Made by a program: the position numbers and the translations under genes
DNA from: a virus
DNA length: 44,576 nt
Reading direction: 5' to 3' (one strand)
Virus record (IMG/VR): IMGVR_UViG_3300007263_000130
Span: 16,909-61,484 of that record
Part shown: in pieces, positions 25,337 through 33,061 of the stretch
Position numbering within the stretch: position 1 is the first letter of the stretch
How the letters are laid out: every line of letters begins with the position of its first letter
Notes under the pieces: model-generated
What the model was told of the DNA's origin: nothing
Database searches by the model: none
Seen by the model: the letters and a program-made list of their open reading frames with translations, nothing else

Positions 25337-25576
25337 CTATTTGAACTCAGATACATTACCAGCTTCATCCCTAGTTATGATATTAACTAGTCCCAGTCCC
25401 TTTCTTCTAATCAACTCGTTTTTTACTTTTTGTCTGAGTTTTGGTTTCGTTGAAGCATTATTATAACATTCTAATAATTCTTTCACCGACTGATTTTTCA
25501 TATAGTGATGAATCACTTGGGACTTTTTAGAACCCCTAGTGACTTGCACATGAGACTGTTTATACTTAACTGGCAT
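25337..25576 (-). CDS. Small basic protein, unknown function
   Basis: This 79-residue basic protein (VKYKQSHVQVTRGSKKSQV...) has a helical Lys/Arg-rich middle (KPKLRQKVKNELIRRKGLG). A perfect TATAAATA late box stands just upstream and the predicted leader is only 3 nt, without Shine-Dalgarno. It may bind nucleic acid because of its charge. No domain is recognised. Confidence 0.65.
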   Translation of the reverse strand: MPVKYKQSHVQVTRGSKKSQVIHHYMKNQSVKELLECYNNASTKPKLRQKVKNELIRRKGLGLVNIITRDEAGNVSEFK

Positions 25577-25584
25577 AGTTATAG

Positions 25585-25592
25585 TATTTATA
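25585..25592 (-). promoter_or_regulatory. T4-type late promoter TATAAATA
   Basis: A perfect box on the minus strand; predicted +1 is 25579, 3 nt before the ATG at 25576. It faces away from the plus-strand late box at 25649. Confidence 0.75.
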
Positions 25593-25603
25593 AGAATAAG
25601 AAC

Positions 25604-25650
25604 TTATAAATTGTCACAAAATTGTGTCAAATGTGACAATTATGTGACAT
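25604..25650. promoter_or_regulatory. Inverted and direct TGTGACA repeats between divergent late promoters
   Basis: AATTGTCACA and TGTGACAATT form a perfect 10-bp inverted repeat separated by 13 nt. One more TGTGACA and one TGTGTCA lie in the same stretch. It could be an operator for both promoters. It is not a canonical CRP site, because the half-sites point the other way and the spacing differs. Confidence 0.45.
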
Positions 25651-25655
25651 AAATA
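25649..25655 (+). promoter_or_regulatory. Late-type ATAAATA box on the plus strand
   Basis: ATAAATA followed by 5 nt and ATG 25661, the same spacing as at 1974 and 6571 on the other strand. The predicted +1 is the A of the ATG. Confidence 0.45.
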
Positions 25656-25660
25656 TACCT

Positions 25661-25756
25661 ATGATAAGTAATATATTTAAAAGATTCCATAAGTTTATGA
25701 AATGTGGAAGGATGCATAAAGTAGTAAAAGCTGCAGGTATACCTAAGATTTCTTAA
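25661..25756 (+). CDS. 31-residue basic peptide on the plus strand
   Basis: A short frame from ATG 25661 to TAA 25756 encodes an amphipathic, cationic peptide (starts MISNIFKRFHKFMK; many Lys, Arg and His, one Cys). It would be the only plus-strand gene in the window. It converges on the minus-strand gene 25743-25997 and overlaps its 3' end by 14 nt. The evidence is the late box at the exact leaderless distance; there is no Shine-Dalgarno. Confidence 0.4.
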   Translation: MISNIFKRFHKFMKCGRMHKVVKAAGIPKIS

Positions 25757-25997
25757 GATTTTCTAATTCTTTCTCAATTGAATCTATCCTCTGGGATAGT
25801 AATGGATAATCTTGTCTCCATTTTGCCTCTTTCTTTGCAACTTCGATATCATATCGATTTGCAATCCATGCCATCAATCCATTTACATAGTTCTGAAACC
25901 AGATACCGAGTTTAGTTGATTGAAACCATTTATAGAAAGAACTTCCTATAATAGAAGACAAAATTGATTTAAGTGTAAGAGTTATTAGGAAACTCAT
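25743..25997 (-). CDS. Small membrane-associated protein with coiled-coil tail
   Basis: The 84-residue protein has a hydrophobic N-terminal helix (FLITLTLKSILSSIIGSSF), a Trp-rich amphipathic section (WFQNYVNGLMAWIANRY) and a charged coiled-coil end (QRIDSIEKELENLKKS). Its start overlaps the lipase stop by 4 nt. A holin-like role is possible, because it follows a lipase, but that is only a guess. Confidence 0.6.
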   Translation of the reverse strand: MSFLITLTLKSILSSIIGSSFYKWFQSTKLGIWFQNYVNGLMAWIANRYDIEVAKKEAKWRQDYPLLSQRIDSIEKELENLKKS

Positions 25998-26761
25998 TTG
26001 GATGCATTCGATAGATGTTTTATATAATCATCTATGTTATGGTCTGCAACAAAGTCTATCCGACCTTTGATGATAGTAGATAGCAATCCCCAACCTTTAT
26101 CTCTGATTCTTTCCCAAGACCATCGACCAAGATTAGTTACTTGTCCATTTGATTTTATATAAACACAACTACCATTGTGTCTCCATCTGAATACTGTAGG
26201 TACACAAGGTACAACATCGTTGTTGTTTACATGTCTTTGATGTTTTAAATGTTTATCACACCACTTAGAAAACTGAGGGCCTCCTGCTCTTGGAGAACCA
26301 TATGTGAACAAAGTATCAACATCAGTCTTTTCAACATATTCTAATCTAGATGCAATCAATGTTGCCATTGCACCACCAAGTGAATGTCCACAAACCCATA
26401 TCTTTTTATTGAGTCCATATCTTTCGACTCTTGCAAGAACATGTTCCCAGACTTTATCTACTTCACCTCTAAATCCTTGATGGATTTGACCGACTCCTGT
26501 AAAAGAATCTTCTTTGAATATCTCTAAGTCTGCATAGATATCATTCATTTGAGTAGGTTCAGTACCTCTGGCTGCAATAACTAAATCAGTATTGTTATGC
26601 CATACATGAACTTGAGCACCATCTATATCAAATAGTTTATGTGCTTTCATACCTTTTCCTTTACCAAACATTTTTCCATCTGCTTGATTCATGTATGCAG
26701 CTTTAGAATACTCTGCAAAGAGTAATCTTTGTTGTGGTAGGGTTAGGTTGTCCATGTTCAT
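25994..26761 (-). CDS. Class 3 lipase (alpha/beta hydrolase)
   Basis: The 255-residue protein has the full triad of a class 3 lipase: Ser127 in GHSLGG (125-130), Asp182 in NNDVVPCVP and His241 in VADHNIDDY. The lid/oxyanion strand VIAARGTEP is also typical. It has no signal peptide, so it would act in the cytoplasm or at the inner membrane, possibly on membrane lipids around lysis or on an ester in storage material. It follows regA directly (TAA then ATG). Confidence 0.88.
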   Translation of the reverse strand: MNMDNLTLPQQRLLFAEYSKAAYMNQADGKMFGKGKGMKAHKLFDIDGAQVHVWHNNTDLVIAARGTEPTQMNDIYADLEIFKEDSFTGVGQIHQGFRGEVDKVWEHVLARVERYGLNKKIWVCGHSLGGAMATLIASRLEYVEKTDVDTLFTYGSPRAGGPQFSKWCDKHLKHQRHVNNNDVVPCVPTVFRWRHNGSCVYIKSNGQVTNLGRWSWERIRDKGWGLLSTIIKGRIDFVADHNIDDYIKHLSNASK

Positions 26762-27160
26762 TTACTTGTTTACTACACCTATGTTGTACTTTGGTATAAG
26801 TTCCCACTCATGTTTTTCTTTATGAGGAAGAACTTTAATCTGACTCATTGGTGCAATTGGGTCTGTATGATTATTAGAAATGACTTTCAATAATCCCCAT
26901 TCCTCTAAAAGTCTAGCAATAGAGTTTCTTCTACCGATATCAGATTCGATTAGAGAACTATCCTTACCATCTAGTAAGAACAATTCCTTAAAATGCACGA
27001 GGAAGTATCTACCTCGTTTATGTAGTATGTGGCAAGATTGGTAAAGTATTTTTTCCTTTCTGGATGCAACACCGATTCGTGTTAATGTTTCTTTAACCTT
27101 TAGAAAATCATCCTGTTGTTTTAACTCTACCTCTACCATGTTGGAGAGGTCATAACTCAT
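26762..27160 (-). CDS. regA: RegA translational repressor
   Basis: The 132-residue protein is close in size and pattern to T4 RegA (122 residues): VELKQQDDFLKVKETLTRIG, EKILYQSCHILHKRGRYFLV, RRNSIARLLEEWGLLKV and a KHEWELIPKYNIG tail. RegA binds the start regions of early mRNAs, among them gp44/45 messages in T4, and blocks ribosomes. The gene follows gp62 with a one-base overlap, as in T4. Confidence 0.94.
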   Translation of the reverse strand: MSYDLSNMVEVELKQQDDFLKVKETLTRIGVASRKEKILYQSCHILHKRGRYFLVHFKELFLLDGKDSSLIESDIGRRNSIARLLEEWGLLKVISNNHTDPIAPMSQIKVLPHKEKHEWELIPKYNIGVVNK

Positions 27161-27537
27161 TACTGTCTCCCACCTTTTTTCATTCTCTCTTTCATTATCT
27201 TTATTTCCTTTGCAGATAGAACCTTATGGTATTCCTCTGCTTTGGTCATTGAACAATCATAATATTTTGCAATGACTTTCATATCTTCCAATACTCTAGG
27301 TTTACTCCATTTGGAGAACCTTTTTCTTTTCCTTAAAGTATTTAGGAAATAATGAAATTGAAGAGTCGAATCTAGGTGAGATTTCGAGTTCATTTCGTTG
27401 GCATATAGAATGCAGTCTTGATGATAACTAAGACTTTTGTTGGTAAGAAAAGGTGAATATGATTTGCGTGACACATCATCTACCATGATATCTTTCTTGG
27501 TAAATGTTATTGCAGTAACGAAATCAAATGGATTCAT
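27160..27537 (-). CDS. 62: Clamp loader small subunit, gp62 type
   Basis: The 125-residue helical protein starts MNPFDFVTAITFTKKDIMVD and has the gp62-like segment FHYFLNTLRKRKRFSKW. It is shorter than T4 gp62 (187). Identity rests on this pattern and on its place directly before regA, as in T4. It joins gp44 in loading the gp45 clamp. It is separated from gp44 by about 6 kb of inserted genes, which is unusual. Confidence 0.82.
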   Translation of the reverse strand: MNPFDFVTAITFTKKDIMVDDVSRKSYSPFLTNKSLSYHQDCILYANEMNSKSHLDSTLQFHYFLNTLRKRKRFSKWSKPRVLEDMKVIAKYYDCSMTKAEEYHKVLSAKEIKIMKERMKKGGRQ

Positions 27538-27932
27538 TTTTGGGATATCACTTTTTCTTTGAGGTTAGTAGTTGAAAAGGAATGTTCTCTACTAGTGTAG
27601 TAGATTTCATGAAGTCCTTTCCCTGTAAATTCTTTGTTTGCCCAGTCCTCTCCTATAAATCTTAAGTGGATGGGTTTTGTTGCTTCTAGTAAATCAAGTA
27701 AACTTTGTTCAGTGTCATAAGGTATAATCTCATCAACATACTTGATTGCATCCAATTGTATAAATCTTTCATATACAGATTGAATAGGTTGACTTTTTTC
27801 TTGTCTATCAATCGATGGGTCTGTTTGTAATCCTACAATCAGATAATCACAATTCTCTTTTGCTTCTTTCATCATTACTACATGTCCAGAATGTAATAAG
27901 TCGAATGCACCACATGTAAATCCTACTTTCAT
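27534..27932 (-). CDS. TagD/RfaE-like cytidylyltransferase
   Basis: The 132-residue protein has the family's TCGAFDLLHSGHVVMMKEAK-like opening with HSGH (residues 15-18), a central Arg/Asp region (ERFIQLDAIKYVDEIIPY), and a C-terminal TSREHSFSTT that replaces the usual RTxGISTT. It would charge a small phosphate compound (for example glycerol phosphate) with a nucleotide. Placed after two glycosyltransferases and a TET-type gene, it may supply an activated group for DNA-base decoration (inference). It overlaps both neighbours by 4 nt. Confidence 0.8.
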   Translation of the reverse strand: MKVGFTCGAFDLLHSGHVVMMKEAKENCDYLIVGLQTDPSIDRQEKSQPIQSVYERFIQLDAIKYVDEIIPYDTEQSLLDLLEATKPIHLRFIGEDWANKEFTGKGLHEIYYTSREHSFSTTNLKEKVISQK

Positions 27933-29098
27933 AATACTATATCCATCATATCTTTAAAAACAAAATCAGAATCATAATAAGAATAAAAGTCTAAAGCATT
28001 CTTTCTATATTCATTTCTCATATCATTATCATTTGTAAGTTCTACTATTAGGTTTTTACATTCTTCCATATTATTTTCCGATAACCATATTGTCCCACTG
28101 TTATCGATATCTGTCAAGGGTTTATCGTAGTATCGATGAATACAAAGGTCTCCATATTCTTTTCTAAAAACTGGAACTGCCCCAACTGCAACTGGTTCTA
28201 AATGTGTAAACTCTAAAGACTTTGCCATATACTTTTCTCCTAGAAGACTCAACTGATATCCATAAGAAGATAAAGATAATCTTTCTAGTAACTCATCATT
28301 TACATATTGACCAAACACTGTAACTTTATCACCATATCTTTCTAGTAAATCTACTTCATCTACATCTGAGTTTATTTCATTGTAAAAGTCATATTGGTTT
28401 TTAAACTCTATAAAGACTGGACTTCGTTCTATCCCTTCTAATGTAGTTAGATGACCAGCACCTTTTAAATACTCATCATGGAATCTAATCATCAAGTCAT
28501 AACCTTTCCATCTTGAAGTTCTACCTATCCATTTATGATGATGTGCATCTTGTTCCTCAATTCCTTTCCAATACTTTTTGTAATTTGAAAATGATATTGC
28601 AGGCTGCATTAAGTGAATCGTTCTGTCTGCATCCAAATCAAAAAGATTTGGTGTGTTCACCATTTCTGCAAAATCACCAGTTTGAGAATGTGCAAAGATA
28701 TAGTCTACCTTTTCATATGATTCTTGTAATAAAACATTTCTTCTAAGTGATGATATGTTATGGTCATGTTGTATGGAAACCTTTTTAGTTTTTAAATCAA
28801 ATAGTTTAGAAAAGTTTTCAATACATTCTTTACTATGACTAACAGATGGAAGAGAATTAAAAATTATTATATCTGATTCTTTGCATCCTTCATAAACCTC
28901 ATCAAAATCATCACGACCAAAATGGACATGAACTAAATTGTGAAAAGTATGTGAATCATTTCTTGACCACTTTTTATCTTTAGATGCATAGACAGTTGTA
29001 TCATAAGAGTTTTTAATTAACCAATCTTCTAACTCAACGCAGTACTTGGTTACACCACAACCCTCAACTCCTCTGCCCATTACTATTGCAATTTTCAT
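27929..29098 (-). CDS. GT-B fold glycosyltransferase
   Basis: The 389-residue protein has a Rossmann opening KIAIVMGRGVEGCGVTKYC (the donor-side G-rich loop appears in the N-domain) and a second domain with KWIGRTSRWKGYDLMIRF (GT4-like 'GRxxxxKG'), then EFTHLEPVAVGAVPVF, which matches the ExPVAxGxxPV donor-binding motif. It transfers a sugar from a nucleotide donor. Its 4-nt overlaps on both sides tie it to the TAGT-like and TagD-like genes. The likely acceptor is a modified cytosine or a sugar already on it (inference). Confidence 0.82.
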   Translation of the reverse strand: MKIAIVMGRGVEGCGVTKYCVELEDWLIKNSYDTTVYASKDKKWSRNDSHTFHNLVHVHFGRDDFDEVYEGCKESDIIIFNSLPSVSHSKECIENFSKLFDLKTKKVSIQHDHNISSLRRNVLLQESYEKVDYIFAHSQTGDFAEMVNTPNLFDLDADRTIHLMQPAISFSNYKKYWKGIEEQDAHHHKWIGRTSRWKGYDLMIRFHDEYLKGAGHLTTLEGIERSPVFIEFKNQYDFYNEINSDVDEVDLLERYGDKVTVFGQYVNDELLERLSLSSYGYQLSLLGEKYMAKSLEFTHLEPVAVGAVPVFRKEYGDLCIHRYYDKPLTDIDNSGTIWLSENNMEECKNLIVELTNDNDMRNEYRKNALDFYSYYDSDFVFKDMMDIVL

Positions 29099-29889
29099 TC
29101 GAAGTTTAACCTTCCTACACTTGCACTTTTATGTGCATTATTATACAAAACTTTTATTCTTTTAAATCCATTAAACTGAGAATGTTCTGCAAGTCTAATC
29201 TTCCCATCTTTTGTTGCATACTTAACAAAGTCTGGATATAACTCTATAAGTCTTTCATGACTTTTATTGATTAGGTCAATTGTTCTTGGATTATCTCCAG
29301 CTTGACAACCACCTTCTTGACCCCACTTACCAACATATCCAAACTTACACCAGACTCTATTTTTATGACCTTGAAGTAATAATTGTAAATGTAAATTTAC
29401 ATCCTCACTAATTAAATCATGATTCCAAATTAACGAATCCAAATCTGGAAGTTTAGAACCATTGTAAAATGTTGCAACAATACTTTCTGTATTTTCCATT
29501 GTATCTTTTCCATTTGGTGGTAAGTTTCCTCTTCGAATCCCAGCAAAAGTACAATCAGTATTTAACCATTCAATAGTTGTATCATAGAACTCATGCCAAT
29601 CTTCTTCTGTTAAAGGTCTTTTAGTTGGTGATTCAGAATATCTTTTTCGTAATTCAATATCATCATCTAACATTCCAAATAGAGAATCATCAGCATGTTC
29701 CATAATTATTTTTCTAGTTCTAGATATTCCTATCCAGTCTTCTGGAAGGACTAAAATTGGATAACCATTATATAAATGTTCTTCGTGTGGTTGAACAACT
29801 AATGTAGTTTTATCTTGTAGGAACTTTGGAAGATTATCAAATGTAATTTGTTTATCTGACCTACCTAATGTTGGAATGTATAGTCTCAT
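29095..29889 (-). CDS. TET-associated-type glycosyltransferase (GT-A)
   Basis: This 264-residue protein has the GT-A opening RLYIPTLGRSDKQ and the metal-binding LDDDIEL motif (Asp75-77). A late EDVNLHLQLLLQG and GGCQAG region follows. Proteins of this kind (TET-associated glycosyltransferase) occur next to phage TET/JBP dioxygenases and are thought to glycosylate hydroxymethyl bases. Here the TET-type gene is directly upstream with a 4-nt overlap. The donor sugar is unknown. Confidence 0.8.
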   Translation of the reverse strand: MRLYIPTLGRSDKQITFDNLPKFLQDKTTLVVQPHEEHLYNGYPILVLPEDWIGISRTRKIIMEHADDSLFGMLDDDIELRKRYSESPTKRPLTEEDWHEFYDTTIEWLNTDCTFAGIRRGNLPPNGKDTMENTESIVATFYNGSKLPDLDSLIWNHDLISEDVNLHLQLLLQGHKNRVWCKFGYVGKWGQEGGCQAGDNPRTIDLINKSHERLIELYPDFVKYATKDGKIRLAEHSQFNGFKRIKVLYNNAHKSASVGRLNFE

Positions 29890-30935
29890 AAAAATGCTTC
29901 TAAACTACCTTTCTCTTCATACTTACTTGCATGTTGACCAATAGGTTTTTCTGATTTACCACCTTGACCTTTTGTTGCAACATCTGTTGAACAATATGCA
30001 ACACATGATAATCTTATTCCATCACCTTCAATCTTGGTAACTCCATGTATCTCATTTGAATCTGCAATCAATACATCACCATCATCTGCTTCAATGGCAA
30101 CTCCATATCTTGGGAATACCAAGTATGCACCACCAAAGTCACCTATTCTAAATACGCACATAGTAGTCATACCAAACTCCAAATCTTTACCATCTACATG
30201 TGCAGACATCTTTGCAGTTCCTTCACTTGAATATCTATTTGCAGATAGAGTTGTTATAGGAGCTCCACCCAAGTGATACTTCTCTTCAATACATTCATCT
30301 GCATATGTTCTTTGTAGTTTCCAGATATCTGGACATCCTTTCTTAAGTGCTTGTTCATTGATAGTTGCAATCTGTTGCATCTTCTCCCACTTTTCTACAT
30401 TAGATTTCTTTTCACACCAGTTTGATAATCCTATCATACCAGTAAATCTACCTCTCTTGTATCCAGCAAAAACAGAATGAATTGCATTTGCTTCTGCAAT
30501 ACGATTGAACTTACCATTCTTTTTAAGTGGATAATAAGAGTTTGGAGTTCTTAAAACATAATCTTTACCTTCTATCAATCCTTTCTTTTTCATTTCTTCG
30601 TGGTCGATAGGGCCTGCTGCATTTGCTCTCATGGTTGATACATCATCTATAGAATACAATGTATCTTTTACTTCGTTGTAGGTATCACCTGTATATGCAT
30701 TCTTAACGATACATGCAAGTAATGGTTTATCAAATAATGAACCACTTGGTTTATATATTTTTATGATATCATCTTCGACACCAATCGATGATACTACATC
30801 ATCGTAGGATGTTTCATCCAACCACTTACCATTGAACTGGTCGTGGGTTTCTTTTTTTCCTAAGTCTTTTCTTGCAGTAAATTCCATGGCTCTAGTACCT
30901 GTTCTTTTATTTGTTGGACAAGATAGTACAAACAT
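29886..30935 (-). CDS. TET/JBP-type 2OG-Fe(II) dioxygenase
   Basis: The frame has 349 residues. The catalytic core is complete: His246 and Asp248 (SAHVDGK), a GGAYLVFPRYGVAIEADDGDVLI strand pair, distal His297 (NEIHGV) and 2-oxoglutarate-binding Arg308 (GDGIRLSCVAY). This order and spacing match TET/JBP enzymes, which oxidise 5-methylpyrimidines in DNA. The start is uncertain: Met17 (30887) is an alternative and would cut the overlap with the methyltransferase from 76 to 28 nt. The gene lies directly after a cytosine-C5 methyltransferase and before two glycosyltransferases. Confidence 0.87.
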   Translation of the reverse strand: MFVLSCPTNKRTGTRAMEFTARKDLGKKETHDQFNGKWLDETSYDDVVSSIGVEDDIIKIYKPSGSLFDKPLLACIVKNAYTGDTYNEVKDTLYSIDDVSTMRANAAGPIDHEEMKKKGLIEGKDYVLRTPNSYYPLKKNGKFNRIAEANAIHSVFAGYKRGRFTGMIGLSNWCEKKSNVEKWEKMQQIATINEQALKKGCPDIWKLQRTYADECIEEKYHLGGAPITTLSANRYSSEGTAKMSAHVDGKDLEFGMTTMCVFRIGDFGGAYLVFPRYGVAIEADDGDVLIADSNEIHGVTKIEGDGIRLSCVAYCSTDVATKGQGGKSEKPIGQHASKYEEKGSLEAFL

Positions 30936-32125
30936 AATGGTGCAACCATTAATCCTATCCTTGCACCTTTATCATTGTAGTCTCCAGTCATTTTATAGTC
31001 GTTTGGTAAAGTCATAAGTCTTACCATTTCTTTTGGTGTGTATATTCTCTTACCACTATAGTGGAAGTGATTACCACCCATAAACTTTGGTTGACATCCT
31101 TGTTCTGTTAAGGAATGTGCTGGTAAATGTTTTGGAACAATCCTTGACATATAATAAGAATGTTTTTCATCCTCTGGTTTTAAGTGACCATTTTTAATTT
31201 GTTCTAAAAACCAAGGCTTAACAATATCATCACCTATAGATATATAGGCAGAATTAGATTTCCTTTTTAACACTGGTTCTAATCCTTCACATGGGCCACA
31301 ATGTACATAGTCTGGGTCTGGATGTTTATCAAACCCATTTATCCAGTGTGACTTAGATGATTCATTCATAGAATCTACAAGGTATTCTGCATCCTTGATG
31401 TTCTCTTCATCATCTATTAGGTCATCTATTGCTTCTGCAATTGATGTTCTACCTTCTGTTGTGTCTGGAAACAAACCACTTAGACACATAAAGGGCATTC
31501 CAATTGCATCTAATACATCATCCCTAACTGCAACTATGAACACTCGTTCTCTCTTTTGTGGAACTCCATGTTCATGACCTTTCATGATTTTCCATGTAAC
31601 TGAATATCCTATCTTCTCAAAATCTACAATCATCTTGTTCAGATGGTCTCTTGCATAATCCATTGATAGACCTTTTACATTTTCACATACGATAACTTTA
31701 GGCATTACTTCTTCTGCAATCCTAATCATTTCCCATGTAAGGTCTTCGATGTTTGTTTGTTTCATTCCATATGCAACCTTTTCCTTGTTCCACCCTTCTC
31801 TTTTAGAACCAGCCATAGAGAAAGGTGGACAAGGTGGTGAACCATCCATAATGTCTAGTTCACCTTTTTGTAAACCAGTCATTTCTAAAATGTCTTTACC
31901 TGTAACTTCTTTAATATCTTTACACTCATGAACTGTATTAGGAAAGTTTGCAAGGTAAGTATCAACATGAATCTGTTGGAACTCATTCATATACTTTACA
32001 TCACCACCAGCAAGTTTATATGCACAAGAACTTCCACCACCACCAGCAAAGAAGGTAATGTAATCAAACTCTTTTCTTGCAGAGTTCTTGTATAAATCAT
32101 CTAGTGTGTATTGAAAGTATTTCAT
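30860..32125 (-). CDS. DNA cytosine-C5 methyltransferase
   Basis: The 421-residue protein has ordered C5-methyltransferase motifs: I, TFFAGGGGSS (24-33, SAM binding); IV, GSPPCPPFS (catalytic Cys99); VI, ENVKGL (148-153); VIII, QKRERVFIVAVR (190-201). A variable target-recognition region of about 120 residues follows, with motifs IX and X at the end. No cognate type II restriction enzyme is obvious. The operon instead gives it a TET-type partner, so it more likely makes 5mC as a substrate for oxidation. It overlaps the upstream oxygenase by 4 nt. Confidence 0.92.
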   Translation of the reverse strand: MKYFQYTLDDLYKNSARKEFDYITFFAGGGGSSCAYKLAGGDVKYMNEFQQIHVDTYLANFPNTVHECKDIKEVTGKDILEMTGLQKGELDIMDGSPPCPPFSMAGSKREGWNKEKVAYGMKQTNIEDLTWEMIRIAEEVMPKVIVCENVKGLSMDYARDHLNKMIVDFEKIGYSVTWKIMKGHEHGVPQKRERVFIVAVRDDVLDAIGMPFMCLSGLFPDTTEGRTSIAEAIDDLIDDEENIKDAEYLVDSMNESSKSHWINGFDKHPDPDYVHCGPCEGLEPVLKRKSNSAYISIGDDIVKPWFLEQIKNGHLKPEDEKHSYYMSRIVPKHLPAHSLTEQGCQPKFMGGNHFHYSGKRIYTPKEMVRLMTLPNDYKMTGDYNDKGARIGLMVAPLCLYYLVQQIKEQVLEPWNLLQEKT

Positions 32126-32886
32126 CTATCCTCTACCCATAAATCTGGAAATGGTATTGCTTGATACATCCTACCATCTAAACTCCAATCATATTGTGTT
32201 TCTGTTTCTCCAAAGTAAATAGACTCTGGAAAAATATCGAATGCAACTGTAACTCTTGGTTTGTCTCCAAGCCATGGAGAAGATGCATGTTCGAATCCAC
32301 TTGCAGAGTATATTAACATATCATCATAATCTTTATGCACCACCCATTCACTCTCTGGTTGTTTTGGCCCTATTCTATAAGTTGTTGTAGATGGTTCTAC
32401 ATTTGCACAATAAAAACCATGATAGATATGTGGATGCATTTCTTCAATGTGTTTATGAAATGGTATATGGTCATATCCTTTATCATTTTCTTTTTTACGA
32501 TATACATTAAACCATCCATGTATGTAATAAGATTCTTCTGCTTCTCTTACTTGAGGATTATCATAGAACATTCTATTCAATGTCCAGTAGATATCTGCAA
32601 AAGGTCTTAACCCAAATGTAAATGGATTATATGTATAAAAATCTTGTGTATGTTTTGTGTCATATTCATGTTGGTGTTCATGTTCCATTTCAGACATGTC
32701 TACACCATCTTTAGATGCACGAACATATGCACGAAGATTATCACTGAATTGATTTGGTGTTGAAGTACCATCTTCATCATGTGCAAAGAAAGGATGGTCT
32801 TCGTGTTTAATGCACCAATCAGTTATAAACTCATGGTCTATTCCACAATCTTTCTTTATAAAAAAATCAGAACTCTTTAGTTCCAC
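32122..32886 (-). CDS. 2OG-Fe(II) oxygenase-like protein in the DNA-modification block
   Basis: The 254-residue protein has HIPFHKHIEEMHPH in the middle and GFEHASSPWLGDKPRVTVAFDI near the end. His and Arg sit where the distal iron ligand and the 2-oxoglutarate arginine are expected, so a double-stranded beta-helix oxygenase is likely. It is not a TET/JBP-type sequence. It may modify the base or sugar further, or an unrelated phage protein. It overlaps the methyltransferase (4 nt) and the small membrane gene (20 nt). Confidence 0.62.
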   Translation of the reverse strand: MELKSSDFFIKKDCGIDHEFITDWCIKHEDHPFFAHDEDGTSTPNQFSDNLRAYVRASKDGVDMSEMEHEHQHEYDTKHTQDFYTYNPFTFGLRPFADIYWTLNRMFYDNPQVREAEESYYIHGWFNVYRKKENDKGYDHIPFHKHIEEMHPHIYHGFYCANVEPSTTTYRIGPKQPESEWVVHKDYDDMLIYSASGFEHASSPWLGDKPRVTVAFDIFPESIYFGETETQYDWSLDGRMYQAIPFPDLWVEDR

Positions 32887-33061
32887 TTCTATCCTCGTAT
32901 TCTAAACAGACAATTACTTTGTCGTTTTTTCTAGTTCCATTTCGATACAGATGGTCATACATTGTGTCTGCACCAGTTCTAATCCCAGTTTTGTATCCAT
33001 GCCAGTATGCAACTCCAACTACAATCGATACCATAATATATAGGGCAATACTTATATCCAT
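32867..33061 (-). CDS. Small single-pass membrane protein
   Basis: This 64-residue protein has an N-terminal membrane helix (IALYIMVSIVVGVAYWHGY) and a polar C-terminal half (RTGADTMYDHLYRNGTR). It overlaps the nuclease-like gene by 10 nt and the oxygenase by 20 nt. No known family. Confidence 0.6.
   Translation of the reverse strand: MDISIALYIMVSIVVGVAYWHGYKTGIRTGADTMYDHLYRNGTRKNDKVIVCLEYEDRSGTKEF

Noticed and set aside
25604-25650. CRP binding site
   Set aside because: TGTGA and TCACA half-sites are present, but not in the TGTGA-N6-TCACA order, so I call it only an operator-like repeat.
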